From assembly GCA_958295665.1 (NCBI GenBank), contig OY282560.1, positions 260,657,368 through 260,721,367 on the forward strand: a stretch of DNA of 64,000 bases, in the 5' to 3' direction. The notes beneath the pieces were generated by a model. It saw only the letters and a program-made list of their open reading frames with translations. It ran no database searches and was not told the DNA's origin. Origin of the DNA: Tipula vernalis (taxonomy: Eukaryota > Arthropoda > Insecta > Diptera > Tipulidae). A program made the translations under genes and the position numbers. The first letter of the stretch is position 1. Each line of letters begins with the position of its first letter. Positions 46,270 through 56,559 of this stretch are shown here, piece by piece.

Positions 46270-46505
46270 AAGTTCACTGTATTGCTAATAAAACGCCACT
46301 TTTATGGCGATGTTTTTATTTGATCTTTGATATAATCATTTTTTTCTATTTCTAACGTTTAGATTCATATCCTTTTTTATATCGTTGGTTATAAACGGAA
46401 TACGTCTAATTTTATTGCTTGTGAATTACAAACTAAATGACAGATCGACTTGAAAATGTAAACGGCGCCTAATAAATCATTACAGCGCCATCTATGTATC
46501 ATAAA
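46270..46505 (-). repeat. Fragment sharing the 5' leader of the 60.4 kb mariner
   Basis: Read on the minus strand it contains AAGTCGATCTGTCATTTAGT, then TTCACAAGCAATAAAATT and ACGTATTC, in the same order as 60430-60490. It lacks transposase sequence. It is either a solo end or a non-autonomous relative. Confidence 0.7.
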
Positions 46506-46757
46506 GGAAACTTTTCAGCCCTGGTATGGAACTATGAACATAGTGCAAAATTTATAAATTTTTTCATAACAACAGCATTCTGGTCAAATTGAAATGAAAA
46601 CTTAACTTACAAATAAAAACTTCCAATCGTGTGGTTACCGAGTCAATACAAATTACATAGATGGCAGCATAAATTTGGTAAAGTCGAACCAAAAATTACC
46701 ACCTGACAAAATTTCAAGTTCAAAAATTGCACAAAACTAACACAAATTCACAATATA

Positions 46758-48018
46758 TAGTTAACTCTGCCTATTTCAAAGTTCCAAGAGACCGAAAAAA
46801 ATTTCGAGATAGAAAGAAAATATTTTAATACAAAAAAAAAAAAAAATCGAGAAGAAAGAGTGTTGAGATAGAAAGGGAATATTTTCATAAAATGAAAATA
46901 AACGAAATTTGTAAATTGCTGTAATTCATGTGTTATAATTTATTATAAAAAACATAACATTCAAAGAAATTTTTAAGTTTATACAATGTCTAAAAAATAT
47001 CTTCGGGAGTATCATTTGATGTTAAAAGTTTTTTGTTTTTTGTCAATAAAAATTGTCAATAACCCGCTTCTTCCGTTGCTAAAAAAATTTCCTAACAAAA
47101 AAACATCCATAAGCATATGTTCTATTGCCAAATCACTGTCAAACATTAAAAAACTCTCAAAACTACCAATATTCTCCGAAACACATAGAATTCTAAATTT
47201 TTCCCATGTATCTTCTACATTTTCCAAACAACACTCATAATTGTTTCTGTTGAACAAATTTGCAAGTGGAATGTAATCTTCACTGTCCCATGGATCTGTA
47301 ATGTTTACATGTAGAAAGCAGTTTTTAATTGTTCGAGGAGTAGGTAATCAACGTCCAACTTTTTGAAAGAAATTCATTTGCATCTATCTAACAACGTAAA
47401 ATTTGGCGAACAATTGTTTTCCATATCATAAATTCGATTCACAACTATTTGCTGCTGATAAAATATTTTCAAATTTTGTATTACACCTGCGTCCATTGGA
47501 TGAAGATGCGTAGTTAAATTTGGTGGAAAGAATACTAGTAGTATGAGCTTGAGGGATAGTATGAGCTTGATGGATTTTAATTTTTCTTGTAAGTTGTTCA
47601 ACAAGTTCGATTAAATGTTTTTCAAAAATTGCAGACGTCATCCATGCTTTGGCGTTGGCAACATATTTCACAGGGAAACTTTTCACGTTTTTGAAATATC
47701 GTGGTTGTTTTGATTTTGCAATAACCAGTAAGGGTAGTTTTTTCGATCCTGTGATATCGGCACCAACTAATACTGTTATTCGTTCTTTACAGCATTTACC
47801 ACCAAAACATTTATTATTTTTAAGGTCCATGGTTTTATCGGGAAGACATCTGTAAAACAGTGCAGTTTCATCCATGTTATAGACATTTTCGGACATTTTC
47901 GTTAGAAACAGTTTGAGATAGAGAATGATATTTTCCTAGAAAATGGTACTTTAATTTGAATTCGACATAAAGAGAATTTCGGTAGAGATAGACAGTTTGA
48001 GATAGACAGAGTTAGCTG
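46758..48018 (-). mobile_element. pogo/Tigger element with TA duplication
   Basis: The ends read TAGTTAACTCTGCCTATTTC on the left and, inverted, CAGCTAACTCTGTCTATCTC on the right, with TA outside each. Length is 1261 bp, shorter than the usual two kilobases or more, because the N-terminal coding part is deleted. It encloses the transposase relic at 47012-47899. Confidence 0.85.
47012..47899 (-). pseudogene. Tigger/pogo (DDE_1) transposase relic
   Basis: The catalytic core is clear: VYNMDETALFYRCLPDKTM (first Asp), KCCKERITVLVGADITGS, RYFKNVKSFPVKYVANAKAW, then HLHPMDAGVIQNLKIFYQQQ, and a C-terminal part with NRNNYECCLENVEDTWEKF. This family is related to CENP-B and jerky proteins. The block carrying the second catalytic Asp between KAWMTSAIFEKHL and the FFPPNLT word is collapsed, and a 17 bp direct repeat (AGTATGAGCTTGA) lies at the break. 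The frame changes there and again near 47330. The N-terminal CENP-B-type HTH pair is absent. Confidence 0.93.
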
Positions 48019-48019
48019 T

Positions 48020-48985
48020 ATTAAGAACGTGTGTTAATTTTGTGATTAATTATTTTTCGTATTTTTCAAATCAAATCGAAAAATTAAAGCAACGAAGTTT
48101 TGTTAGCGCTATAGTTAAAATTCAAGGTTATATATTTAATTAAGGTTCTGTTGTAAAATGGCATGAAAATACTACTTGAAATAAGAGGCGAAGGAAACTA
48201 AAATCCCGATTAAAGGCAGTAAAGGCATATGAGGTACACTAATAAAACTAAAATAGCTTTATTTTTCTTTGTCAGAGCCAGCTTTCGAAAGATAGAAAGA
48301 TCGAAAGTTCGAAAAATACATATTTTAGAATAGTTCAGACATAATTTAATTTTAATATTTCTCCAATTAGTGTTTATTTAATACCAACATAGTTTTCTTG
48401 TATGTTAGTTGTTCAAGATATTTAGAAAATTTTTATATAAACGTTTTGTAAGGGATGTGATTTTTTGATTGAAAAACTTCTAGCGAAAAACTTCATTTTT
48501 ACTATGGTTTCCCAAGGGGAGTAGTGAAAAGTAATACCACTAAAAAAACCTCCAAAACAAATCATAATGCATGATTACGGCTTAATACTCTAGAAGACTC
48601 TGATTATACTAGGTTATCTAAATACTGGTACTTACTTAAAGTGAAAACGATGTGTCGGATTAGATGATGTTATTTGCGAATACTTGCAGGTATAAGTACA
48701 TAATATTCGTGTATTTACAGTTGATTTTTAAGGTAGTTAAATTAATTTTTGAGTGTTTTAAAAATAAAACGATTTGTAAACTGAGCATATCCGTCAAAAT
48801 ATTATATTAAGTTGAAAAGGAAAGAATTTTTACGAGTTGTAATGGTGTATATCCATTTTTGCTTTTTTGTGTTGATTTTTGTCAATTATAAATTTTATAA
48901 TAAAAACAACTTTGTTATTTTTGAATGAAACCAAATATCTTCGCTTTTGCATCAACAAGAGTTTTATTTGTTCCTTGAAGTTGGC
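48020..48985. other. Non-coding stretch
   Basis: Only short GAAAGAT(A/C)GAAAG repeats near 48286-48313 stand out. Confidence 0.4.
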
Positions 48986-48992
48986 CATTTAA

Positions 48993-49595
48993 GGGGAGGT
49001 TCTCATGAAACTCGATCCGAAAATTCGATTTTTCATTTTTTGATCGCCTATTATGTGTAGAATATATTCCCCAAACCGTTTGACTGAAATAAATTTCATA
49101 AAAATATTATGGCATAATAATTCGACCCACTATCAACTCAACTAAATCGTTAACAAAATCTTTAAATGCGCTTCCTGAAAAAAAATGTTTTTTATATCTG
49201 TCTCCACCGATAACTCAAAAACTACTCAATGGATCATTTTTTGTTATTTTTTATTTTGAAGTTCATTTAACTTATTGGAGGATTTGCTGTTTTTTATAGC
49301 CCTTTAAAGAACGAAAAAACGTGAGAAAACGGTACGAAAAATTTCAGATAATTTTTACAAGTGAGTGATAATTTTTACGATGGAGACCGATAAGTCACCT
49401 TTTTTTGTAGCGGTCACGTTACAATCCATATAAACAATTTCCAAGACGTTATTATTCTTAAAATTAAAAAAAAATTTTTTTTTTACTTTATGACTCAATA
49501 AATAAGCATCCCTAAACCTTAAGATGTTTCTTTAAAACAATAAAAAAATTCAACAAAATCACCTTATTTTTTGGTCGCTTGATGAGAACCTCCCC
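48993..49595. mobile_element. TTAA-flanked MITE of 603 bp
   Basis: GGGGAGGTTCTCAT on the left is inverted exactly on the right (ATGAGAACCTCCCC), and TTAA lies directly outside both (48989-48992 and 49596-49599). TTAA duplication suggests a piggyBac-type transposase, although the ends begin GGGG rather than the usual CCC. The body is non-coding. Confidence 0.75.
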
Positions 49596-49609
49596 TTAAT
49601 ATATTTAGT

Positions 49610-50200
49610 TTTGCAAAGATGTCGGCTAAATGAATAACTCACAAATGGTTAATAACACAATGCACAAGAATCATTTCTGTATTTGTTTTCATCTTTATTT
49701 CGAAAATTGCCATCAGCCTTAAAAAAACATTTTGTAGGTGTCAATACTTAAGGTCAATTGGCTTTTGAAAAATATGTTGTTAAGCTTTAACGTGTTAATT
49801 ATAATTAATTATAGTAATTCAAACCATTAAGCAACTAAAACTAAATGGCTTCACGTTTTATTTTAAATTTTGGATTTATTTTTTTAATATTTACAGATTG
49901 CGGCCCATCTAAAGTTATTGGTGCGTAGTTGGCGCCACATCACATGATGCAATTTAAAATTTAAGTAATAAAGTATGTAATCGTTTCAAGTAACGTTCAA
50001 TAAAAATAATGTGGCGGCAATTTTTATAGGTTGATTCAACAACACGTTTTTTATCTAATTCAAGTCTTTATGAAATATTACCGAAAATTGTGAAACTTAT
50101 GAAGTCGTAAAAATAAATTTTTTAGGGCATATCTTTCATCCGGTCGCAAATAAATTATTACTTTTGAAACATGATAACTAAAAATAATTTCTTTCGATTT
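49610..50200. other. Non-coding stretch
   Basis: Nothing recognised. Confidence 0.4.
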
Positions 50201-50204
50201 TTAT

Positions 50205-51370
50205 TGAGGCACGTTATACCAGGTCATCAATTTGGTGTTCGATATCAACAACACTGACTCTAAGATACTATGAGTATCATGGATTAAGTATACAGAAATG
50301 TAAATGAAATCAAAAACACCTCAGAGGTTTCGACTTCTTGGATATCGCACAAGCTGTTGATAAAATTTGGCATGATGTACTAATATACAAAATAAAAGAG
50401 CTTTTACCTAAGCAATTTCACTAAATTTTGCAAAACTATCTTCTTGAAAGGCAATACATGGTTAAACAAAACAGTGCAACTACTTGCTTATATGAAATAA
50501 ACGCAGGTATCCCATAAGGCAGCATCCTCGGACGAATATTACACTTATTATTCCCGAAACTCCTGAAAGGAATTACAGAATCACTGAAACAAAATTGAGT
50601 ACTGGCTGAAGACATTTCAAATAAAAGTTAACGAAAATAAATCACCACACTCACGCTGAACAGACGCTTCTGCCCAACATTAAACATATTAAAAGATATG
50701 TATTTATTTTATTATGTATTTATTTATGTCAAGAAAATCTCAGCTGTCATTAGCCAACAAAGTATTACTATACAAAGTGATAATCAAACCCATATACACA
50801 TATGGTATTCATTAATATTATTTAACCCCTCCAACGAATACCAATGTTCCATGGTACATTCGAAATAATAATATACAAGACGATGTTGCAATTAAAACCA
50901 TTAACCCATTAACGACAAAAAATAACTATGTACCTATAAAAAATCTTTCAAACTGCAATCACACAGTGATAATAAGTAAGGAACATAAATAAAACAAAAA
51001 TTTCAAAGAAAAACTATTTATTTTCGCGAAAATAGCGGCGTCTCTTATTCGTCTGTTGGTTTTCCACAATAAATGTCGAAAGCTTAACAATATCATATAT
51101 TACTTATGATCCAATTTTTGTACCCGAAGCTCAACACTGGCTTACCGCTGGGATTCGTCAATTGAAAGATCCTTGAAAAACAAAAATATTTTAAATCCGT
51201 TAGATTCGAGGAATTTACGTTATTAGGTGGCGTTCCCAAATGAGTACGGCCGGCGGTAATGGGTTAAAAAAACAATTAAAGAATTCAGTTGAAAATATTA
51301 CTCAAAACTAGAGACACATTCCAACGAATTGGCCAGTGATACAATAAAACAACCGCGATTTAGGCGACTG
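50205..51370 (+). pseudogene. Jockey-clade non-LTR reverse transcriptase relic
   Basis: Ordered RT pieces are present. IPGHQFGVRYQQH comes first, then FLDIAQAVDKIWHDVLIYKI (motif A with the FLD Asp), INAGIP-stop-GSILGR (motif B, where a Gln codon has become TAA), and TLNRRFCPTLNI. SQLSLANKVLLYKVIIKPI with YTYGI follows, then PWYIRNNNIQDDVAIKTI and the tail HSNELASDTIKQPRFRRL. Motif C (the A/F-x-D-D box) has been deleted. A MITE interrupts it at 50905-51263, and removing that MITE keeps the frame. 5' and 3' ends are not seen. Confidence 0.9.
50905..51263. mobile_element. piggyBac-like MITE inside the Jockey relic
   Basis: The element begins CCCATTAACG and ends, inverted, CGGTAATGGG. TTAA is present on both sides (50901-50904 and 51264-51267). 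With one TTAA removed, the host reading frame runs on from DVAIKTI into KKTIKEF, as expected for a precise TTAA insertion. There is no transposase in 359 bp. Confidence 0.93.
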
Positions 51371-51599
51371 TAAATTTATTAAATGTTTAGGTTACACAGT
51401 CAACCAAATCAGTCTGCGTACACCTCTTTAGTTTATGAAAAACCATAAAAATACATATCTAAATCTATATCGAATAAAACCATTTATTGTATTGTATACA
51501 AACAAATATAAGTACATAGTTTCATTCTATTTTGTTGCTAACTTATTTATTAATTTGGTTTTGGGTTACGTGGGAATGAAGACGGTTTAATTTTAATTT

Positions 51600-52795
51600 T
51601 GTTTTGTTCTAGTAGGTACAGGGGTTTGCAGGCGTACTATTGGCTGATCGCCGCCGGGGTGTTCCGGAGGCCGTTGGGTCGATCTCAATCTTATTTTAAC
51701 TACAAATTAACTACAGATTATTAACATTATGTTTATGTATTTGCAGTACCTAAACATTATTTTGTAATTTGTTTCAGAAACCTAAGTTCAAGCCTAATTA
51801 AATTTAGAGTAAGATTAGTTATTATAATGAATTAATGATTAATGCGGATTTTAATTTTAGGAAATATTAGAAGAACCTGAACCATCCTTCAATCAATCAA
51901 TCAATTTTTATCATAATAATATTAGCATTACTTTTGGGTTTGGTTTCACGGAAATTAAACTAATTGTTAATTTTGTATTAATTAAAGATTTTATTAATTT
52001 AACACAGGTTTAATGGGAATGTCAAATTGTCAAAACTTTATTGGTGAATAAATTTTGATGACAGGTTGTATACATGTATAATAATAGGTGACATCTATTG
52101 AGAGGATAGCGAATTAGTGGGAAATTGAAATACTTACTTATGTACCTAAAATGTTGATGTAGATGTCATGTTTGAAAGTTGGGTTAGTAAGTAAATGTTT
52201 TTTTTAAAATGCGGGCGAAATATTTGGATGTCCATGATGTAGAGTAATGGTAGTTATAGAATGATGTGACAATTGATAAAAAGAATGACGTCGCTTGCAG
52301 TTTTCTTAGGGTTTAGGGGTTAGAGGAAATACTTAGGGCTAATTTCTATATTTGTATTATATTTTTGAATTTTATTTCCATATTTTATTTTGCTTTGTAC
52401 TGGGGGGCGAGTAGACAAGACAGGGGAGACGCAACAACTTAAACGAGAACGTCAAGCAACATTTGATTTGCTATGGTTGGTATAACTTGGGGTGACCGCA
52501 TGGGAACAGGCTGATAGAACGAAATCTCGCCGTTTCGCCAATTACGGTTCGCGTGCTAACTAATTTATCATAAATTGTACCAACAATTTACAAACCTATC
52601 GATCGCTTGGTGCCTGTAACCGGGTCGAGTCTATTACAACTAACAATCATATCCCCTCCCTCGGGTTTTGTTATATGTTAAACCTATATGTTAAACCGGG
52701 TGTACGGCGTGTGCCTGGGAGTCCGGGAGGGAGTTCCTGCTCAATATGCTTTGGCCGTAAATGCTAATCAATTAATCAATCAATCAATAAGTTTC
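51600..52795 (+). repeat. GT-rich interspersed repeat G1, copy 2
   Basis: It shares with copy 1 (26130-27600) the words GGTGCCTGTAACCGGGTCGA, AGAAGAACCTGAACC and TTATTATAATGAATTAATG-like blocks. Between the shared blocks (51890-52560) this copy carries about 670 bp absent from copy 1, beginning at a (TCAA)n tract. It ends with AATCAATTAATCAATCAATC, a simple tail of the kind that ends many non-LTR retrotransposons. GC-rich words (CGCCGCCGGGGTGTTCCGGA) lie near its left end. No open frame was found. Confidence 0.6.
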
Positions 52796-52799
52796 ATTA

Positions 52800-53360
52800 A
52801 ATTTTGTTAATAATTTTTTTTATTTGAAATAGATTAAAATACGAATTTTTATGATTTTTTATATACTAAAAGGGCGTAAGCACTGCGTAGACATTTGGAT
52901 CAATGTACTTACATTTGAACACTAATAATAAGTAACTTACTTAAAAATGTTATAATGTTACCTTAAGACTTGAATACTTTTTGTTAAGTAGTTTCTTTTG
53001 TGGAAAGATTCAAGAATAAAGCCATTGGCAGCATTTAAAAAAAAAAATTCGGTCGCCTTCGGTGGTACAAATTGCTTTTCAACTTGGGGAATCCTGGCCC
53101 AATTCCCGATGGTGCAAAGGAAATGTCTCACCATTGGGTGTTTTCTATGTGGACAACTAGATTTTCAGATAACAGTAACATTTCATTAAAAAGCAACAAA
53201 TATTGTTGTTTGATATTTTCATGAATTATAGTAGTTATTACCTGGTTTCTTTGCAGCCAGTTTATTTAGCTTACAAATATTCGTAAGCGTACGGTGTATT
53301 TATTCCACAAGAAAGTATTTTAAAGAAAATAATAAAAAAACATTAAAACTATACATAAGT
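52800..53360. other. Non-coding stretch
   Basis: A short open frame at 52998-53189 has no recognisable content. Nothing else was seen. Confidence 0.35.
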
Positions 53361-53474
53361 ACTCCCATTTAATATTGTGAACACTTATTGCTGTCGGCAC
53401 TTGACGAAACACATTTAATAACATTTTAAATAAAACACTTGTTTAATATTTCGCAAACTTGAGATATAATTTAT

Positions 53475-53518
53475 TCTCAATCGATTTCGACTTGCTAGGT
53501 CATCATCAGGAGTTAAAC
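53475..53518 (-). ncRNA. Hammerhead-like ribozyme motif, left arm
   Basis: This is the exact inverse copy of the motif at 54108-54151, so transcripts running leftwards out of the element would carry it. The core features are the same as described for the right arm. Confidence 0.4.
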
Positions 53519-54107
53519 TAACAGTTACTTAGAAAAATGGTGGTTTAAATATAAAAGTACTAATAACAAAAAACACACAAAGATTAACAATCATAAAAAA
53601 AAAAAAAAAATTTTAAAAATATAAGTATATAACTAAAATTTTAACCATAAAAATAAACAAATTTAAACCAAAAATATAAGCAAATTGAAGAAAAAAGGCA
53701 AAACATCTATCATAAAATAATTTAGGGGTGCGAGTAGAAATAAAAGAGAGAATAAAAGAGAATATTATTTTATGAAGGCCGATTATGAAACAACACAGGG
53801 TCAGTGAGGGATGAAAATCGAATCTCTCTTTGTTCATTTAAGATATCTTGGTTAAAAAATATAGCTTTTATTTCTCTTTTATTCTCTCTTTTATTTCTAC
53901 TCGCACCCCTAAATTATTTTATGATAGATGTTATGCCTTTTTTCTTCAATTTGCTTATATTTTTGGTTTGTATTAGTTTATTTTTATGGTTAAAATTTTA
54001 GTTATATATATTTTTTTTTTTTTTTTTTTTATGATTGTTAACCTTTGTGTGTTTTTCGTTATTAGTACTTTATATTTAAACCACCATTTTTGTAAGTAAC
54101 TGTTAGT

Positions 54108-54151
54108 TTAACTCCTGATGATGACCTAGCAAGTCGAAATCGATTGAGAAT
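54108..54151 (+). ncRNA. Hammerhead-like ribozyme motif, right arm
   Basis: CTGATGA at 54115-54121 is followed by a GAC/GTC stem with loop CTAGCAA, then GAAA at 54136-54139, the self-complementary word AATCGATT, and a U-U cleavage-type site before GAG at 54146. Upstream CTC pairs with GAG, and TTT/AAA pair beyond an internal loop, giving a type I layout. The deviation is one unpaired T between the CTGATGA core and the GAC stem, so self-cleavage is not certain. The very short palindromic stem III fits the dimer-acting ribozymes described for Penelope-like elements. Confidence 0.4.
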
Positions 54152-54219
54152 AAATTATATCTCAAGTTTGCGAAATATTAAACAAGTGTTTTATTTAAAA
54201 TGTTACTCCCATTTACTTT

Positions 54220-56020
54220 TTATTTCCAGGTTTATTGTTGGGTTCTTGTTGGAATTCATATTATTGTTGGAAAATTACCTTACAGTCCTTCTCTGCAGTA
54301 ATTTTATCTAAACCTCTTCCAGGTAGGCCATCCACATTTACTCGGTCTCTATACTTATTAATCTACTTCTGTTTTGGAATATTTTGCTACGTGTTTCACA
54401 CTCATTTTCGGTGTTTAGTTACCCATCGAGCTAAGATTACCATTTCATGAAGATATAACAAGTCATTTTAATATTGTTGCCTACCACTGAAAAAGGATGT
54501 TAAGGCGAAAAAGGTAATAGAGTGAAGAGAATAAGTTTACCTACTACATTGTAGTGGGGATCAAACAGAAAGAATACATTGAGATACTTTCTTCTGGAAT
54601 ATACTGTACTTTTACAGTAGACAGGTTAATTTTTTTTTACAAAATTTTGTTTTTTTCTTTACAAGACTTTATAAAGTTATTCACCACCAGGCGGTTAACA
54701 ACTATTCTCCTCGCACGAACGTGAACGAGGTGGAGTTCATGATAATTATTTATTAGTTATATTATAAACACTTTTGATCACAATTGCAAAAACATCAATT
54801 ACAAAAGTCTTCGCAAATTTGTTTCACTTCTCAAGTGCAAAAGTGATGATAAACTAGTTTTCATCATTCGAATCAAATTGTTGATTTCGCGATTTTTATG
54901 AAAATCGTATGTGCTCTATCACCGTCGTGGTTACGGCCAAATAGCACACGCAGACTGATCTTCCGAAAGTCGTTATTCAGTTACTTTTCGCCGACATCCA
55001 CCAGCGTTCAACTGTCAAACACAAATATAATGACGCATGATCAACACTTTTTACAACTTTAACATGGTTGCAAGAAATTCCTCGAGTCCCTCCCATTTAC
55101 TTCTGCTAAAGTTCACTGGGTCATGTTCCTCGAAACTATAGATCAGATATTTTCTATCAAGGTCGCCCGCAGAAGCTGAGCTTATGTAAATTAACAAAAT
55201 TGTATGAACGAGACTTACGAACAACATTTCATGAACGAGGATTACCGAAAAATTACCAAAGAAGATGAAAAGACCTCTTTTGCATCCCATCCCTATCAAT
55301 ATTTGACCCCAGTTAGATGCAAATGCCATAAGTGTACCGTTTTGCCTTGATAGAGTTAACTTAGGTTAACTCAGGTTTATGTTTGTGTGGGAACTCAAAT
55401 TAGGGGTAAAATTTCATTAAATCCAAATAAACTCGAATGAATATTGTTCATCAATTTTTCTTGTAAAATCAAATTGGCATTTCTCCATGTTATTAATTTT
55501 CAAGAAATTAATTAAAAGAGCCACACAAAAACGTCGCTTTCAACTTACTGCCAAATTGTTAAAACGAAGAAAGTGTTGGTTTTATTCGACATACTAAATT
55601 GTAATTTTATTTTTTTATCCGATCATATACTAGTATTTCCTATTTCTGTAAACTTAAAGGCTCAAACACAATGATGTTCGCTATTTATCTTCTCCACCTC
55701 GGCCGTTTCGCTAATTTGAAAATTTAAAATTTGATCTTAATGAAGTATTCGTTTTAGTCTACTTTGTTTTTTGTATGGAAGTTTCTGTCTTTCATTCAAA
55801 ATGATCGAGTACTTTCGGACGAAAAACCCAAGCGGGACGGAATGGATATTATTTTATTTGAACCTTAACTCAGAGTTCATGGAAATGATACGGGTTAGGA
55901 CCGACATTTTTCAACTCAACGAAAAATAAACCTATTTTCATGCACATTTCACATTTTAAAAAGATAACCATGAAGCGTATTGCCTTGACCAATTTTCAAC
56001 AACAAGTGCATTGCACAGGA
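54220..56020. other. Mostly non-coding stretch
   Basis: It contains a less AT-rich part at 54680-55330 with the ORF at 55051-55329. No transposon or splice-supported exon was identified. Confidence 0.4.
55051..55329 (-). CDS. Unidentified ORF, 92 residues, one membrane-like segment
   Basis: ATG to stop on the minus strand. The first half is hydrophobic (FIFFGNFSVILVHEMLFVSL then VHTILLIYI), and the second half is charged (DLDRKYLIYSFEEHDPVNFS). A signal-anchor or fragment of a membrane protein is possible. Local GC is higher than the surroundings. I do not recognise the family, and neither promoter nor splice signals support it. Confidence 0.22.
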   Translation of the reverse strand: MAFASNWGQILIGMGCKRGLFIFFGNFSVILVHEMLFVSLVHTILLIYISSASAGDLDRKYLIYSFEEHDPVNFSRSKWEGLEEFLATMLKL

Positions 56021-56029
56021 ATTATTAAA

Positions 56030-56484
56030 TAAGCAAAAAAAAAAAAACGTTTGATTTATTTAAATCTGAGTCGAATTATTTGTAATAATAAGAATGAATT
56101 ATTTCGGATTTTATTGTTTTCCCAAGAAAGCTGCCAACTTAGATTTAATGCATTTTGCAAAATAGCCAATCATTGAAAATACATTTTATAAGAAAAAGAT
56201 CTAGTGTCAAGTATTATTTATTGCAAATAATATGAATAAGGTTTAAATAAACAAAATATTTTCTTTGATTAATTTAATTTCTGAACGGGTTTATTCGATA
56301 CAATTGTTGTTGTAAATTTGTCAAGGAAATACGCTTAATCCGGGCACAATTTGTTTTTCAAATAAGATTTATTTCGAATGGTTGACTATTTTTCAAAATA
56401 AATTAAGTCTAATTTGGATGTTTCTTTCGAAAACTATAAACCCCAAAATAATTCAAATTAAATTTTTATCATGAAAATACGCTT
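56030..56484. repeat. Interspersed repeat family R1, copy 2 (rearranged)
   Basis: The part from 56030 to 56335 follows copy 1 (2734-2998) in the same orientation, ending with the identical 36 bp word block. The part from 56336 to 56484 matches the left end of copy 1 in inverted orientation (CCAAAATAATTCAAATTAAA, then AAAATACGCTTA). The result is one and a half copies with an internal inversion. Confidence 0.55.
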
Positions 56485-56494
56485 ATGGTAATGG

Positions 56495-56553
56495 CAAAGA
56501 GAATAAGATCTTATTTAGATCTTACTTAGATCTTATATCTTACTCTCTTTGGT
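56495..56553. repeat. Inverted repeat with three AGATCTTA units
   Basis: GCAAAGAGAATAAGAT on the left pairs with ATCTTACTCTCTTTGG on the right. Between them TTAGATCTTA recurs, so the piece can also pair in shifted registers. Confidence 0.75.
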
Positions 56554-56559
56554 AGTAGA

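Larger units (their letters stand above)
53372..54204. mobile_element. Penelope-like fold-back element with 11 bp target duplication
   Basis: Two inverted arms of about 340 bp (53419-53766 and 53866-54205) are nearly identical and enclose a 100 bp spacer. ACTCCCATTTA flanks the whole on both sides (53361-53371 and 54205-54215). Each arm carries CTCCTGATGATGACCTAGCA, then AGTCGAAATCGATTGAG, a motif like those in the terminal repeats of Penelope-like retroelements. Poly-A and poly-T runs occur in mirrored positions (53596-53610, 54011-54030). No reverse transcriptase is present. A palindromic non-autonomous derivative is the likeliest explanation. The classification is inferred from the motif only. 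Confidence 0.75.

Noticed and set aside
53613..54001. Open frames of 74 and 65 codons on both strands
   Set aside because: They are the two inverted arms of the fold-back element read in each direction, and are hydrophobic because of T-rich sequence.
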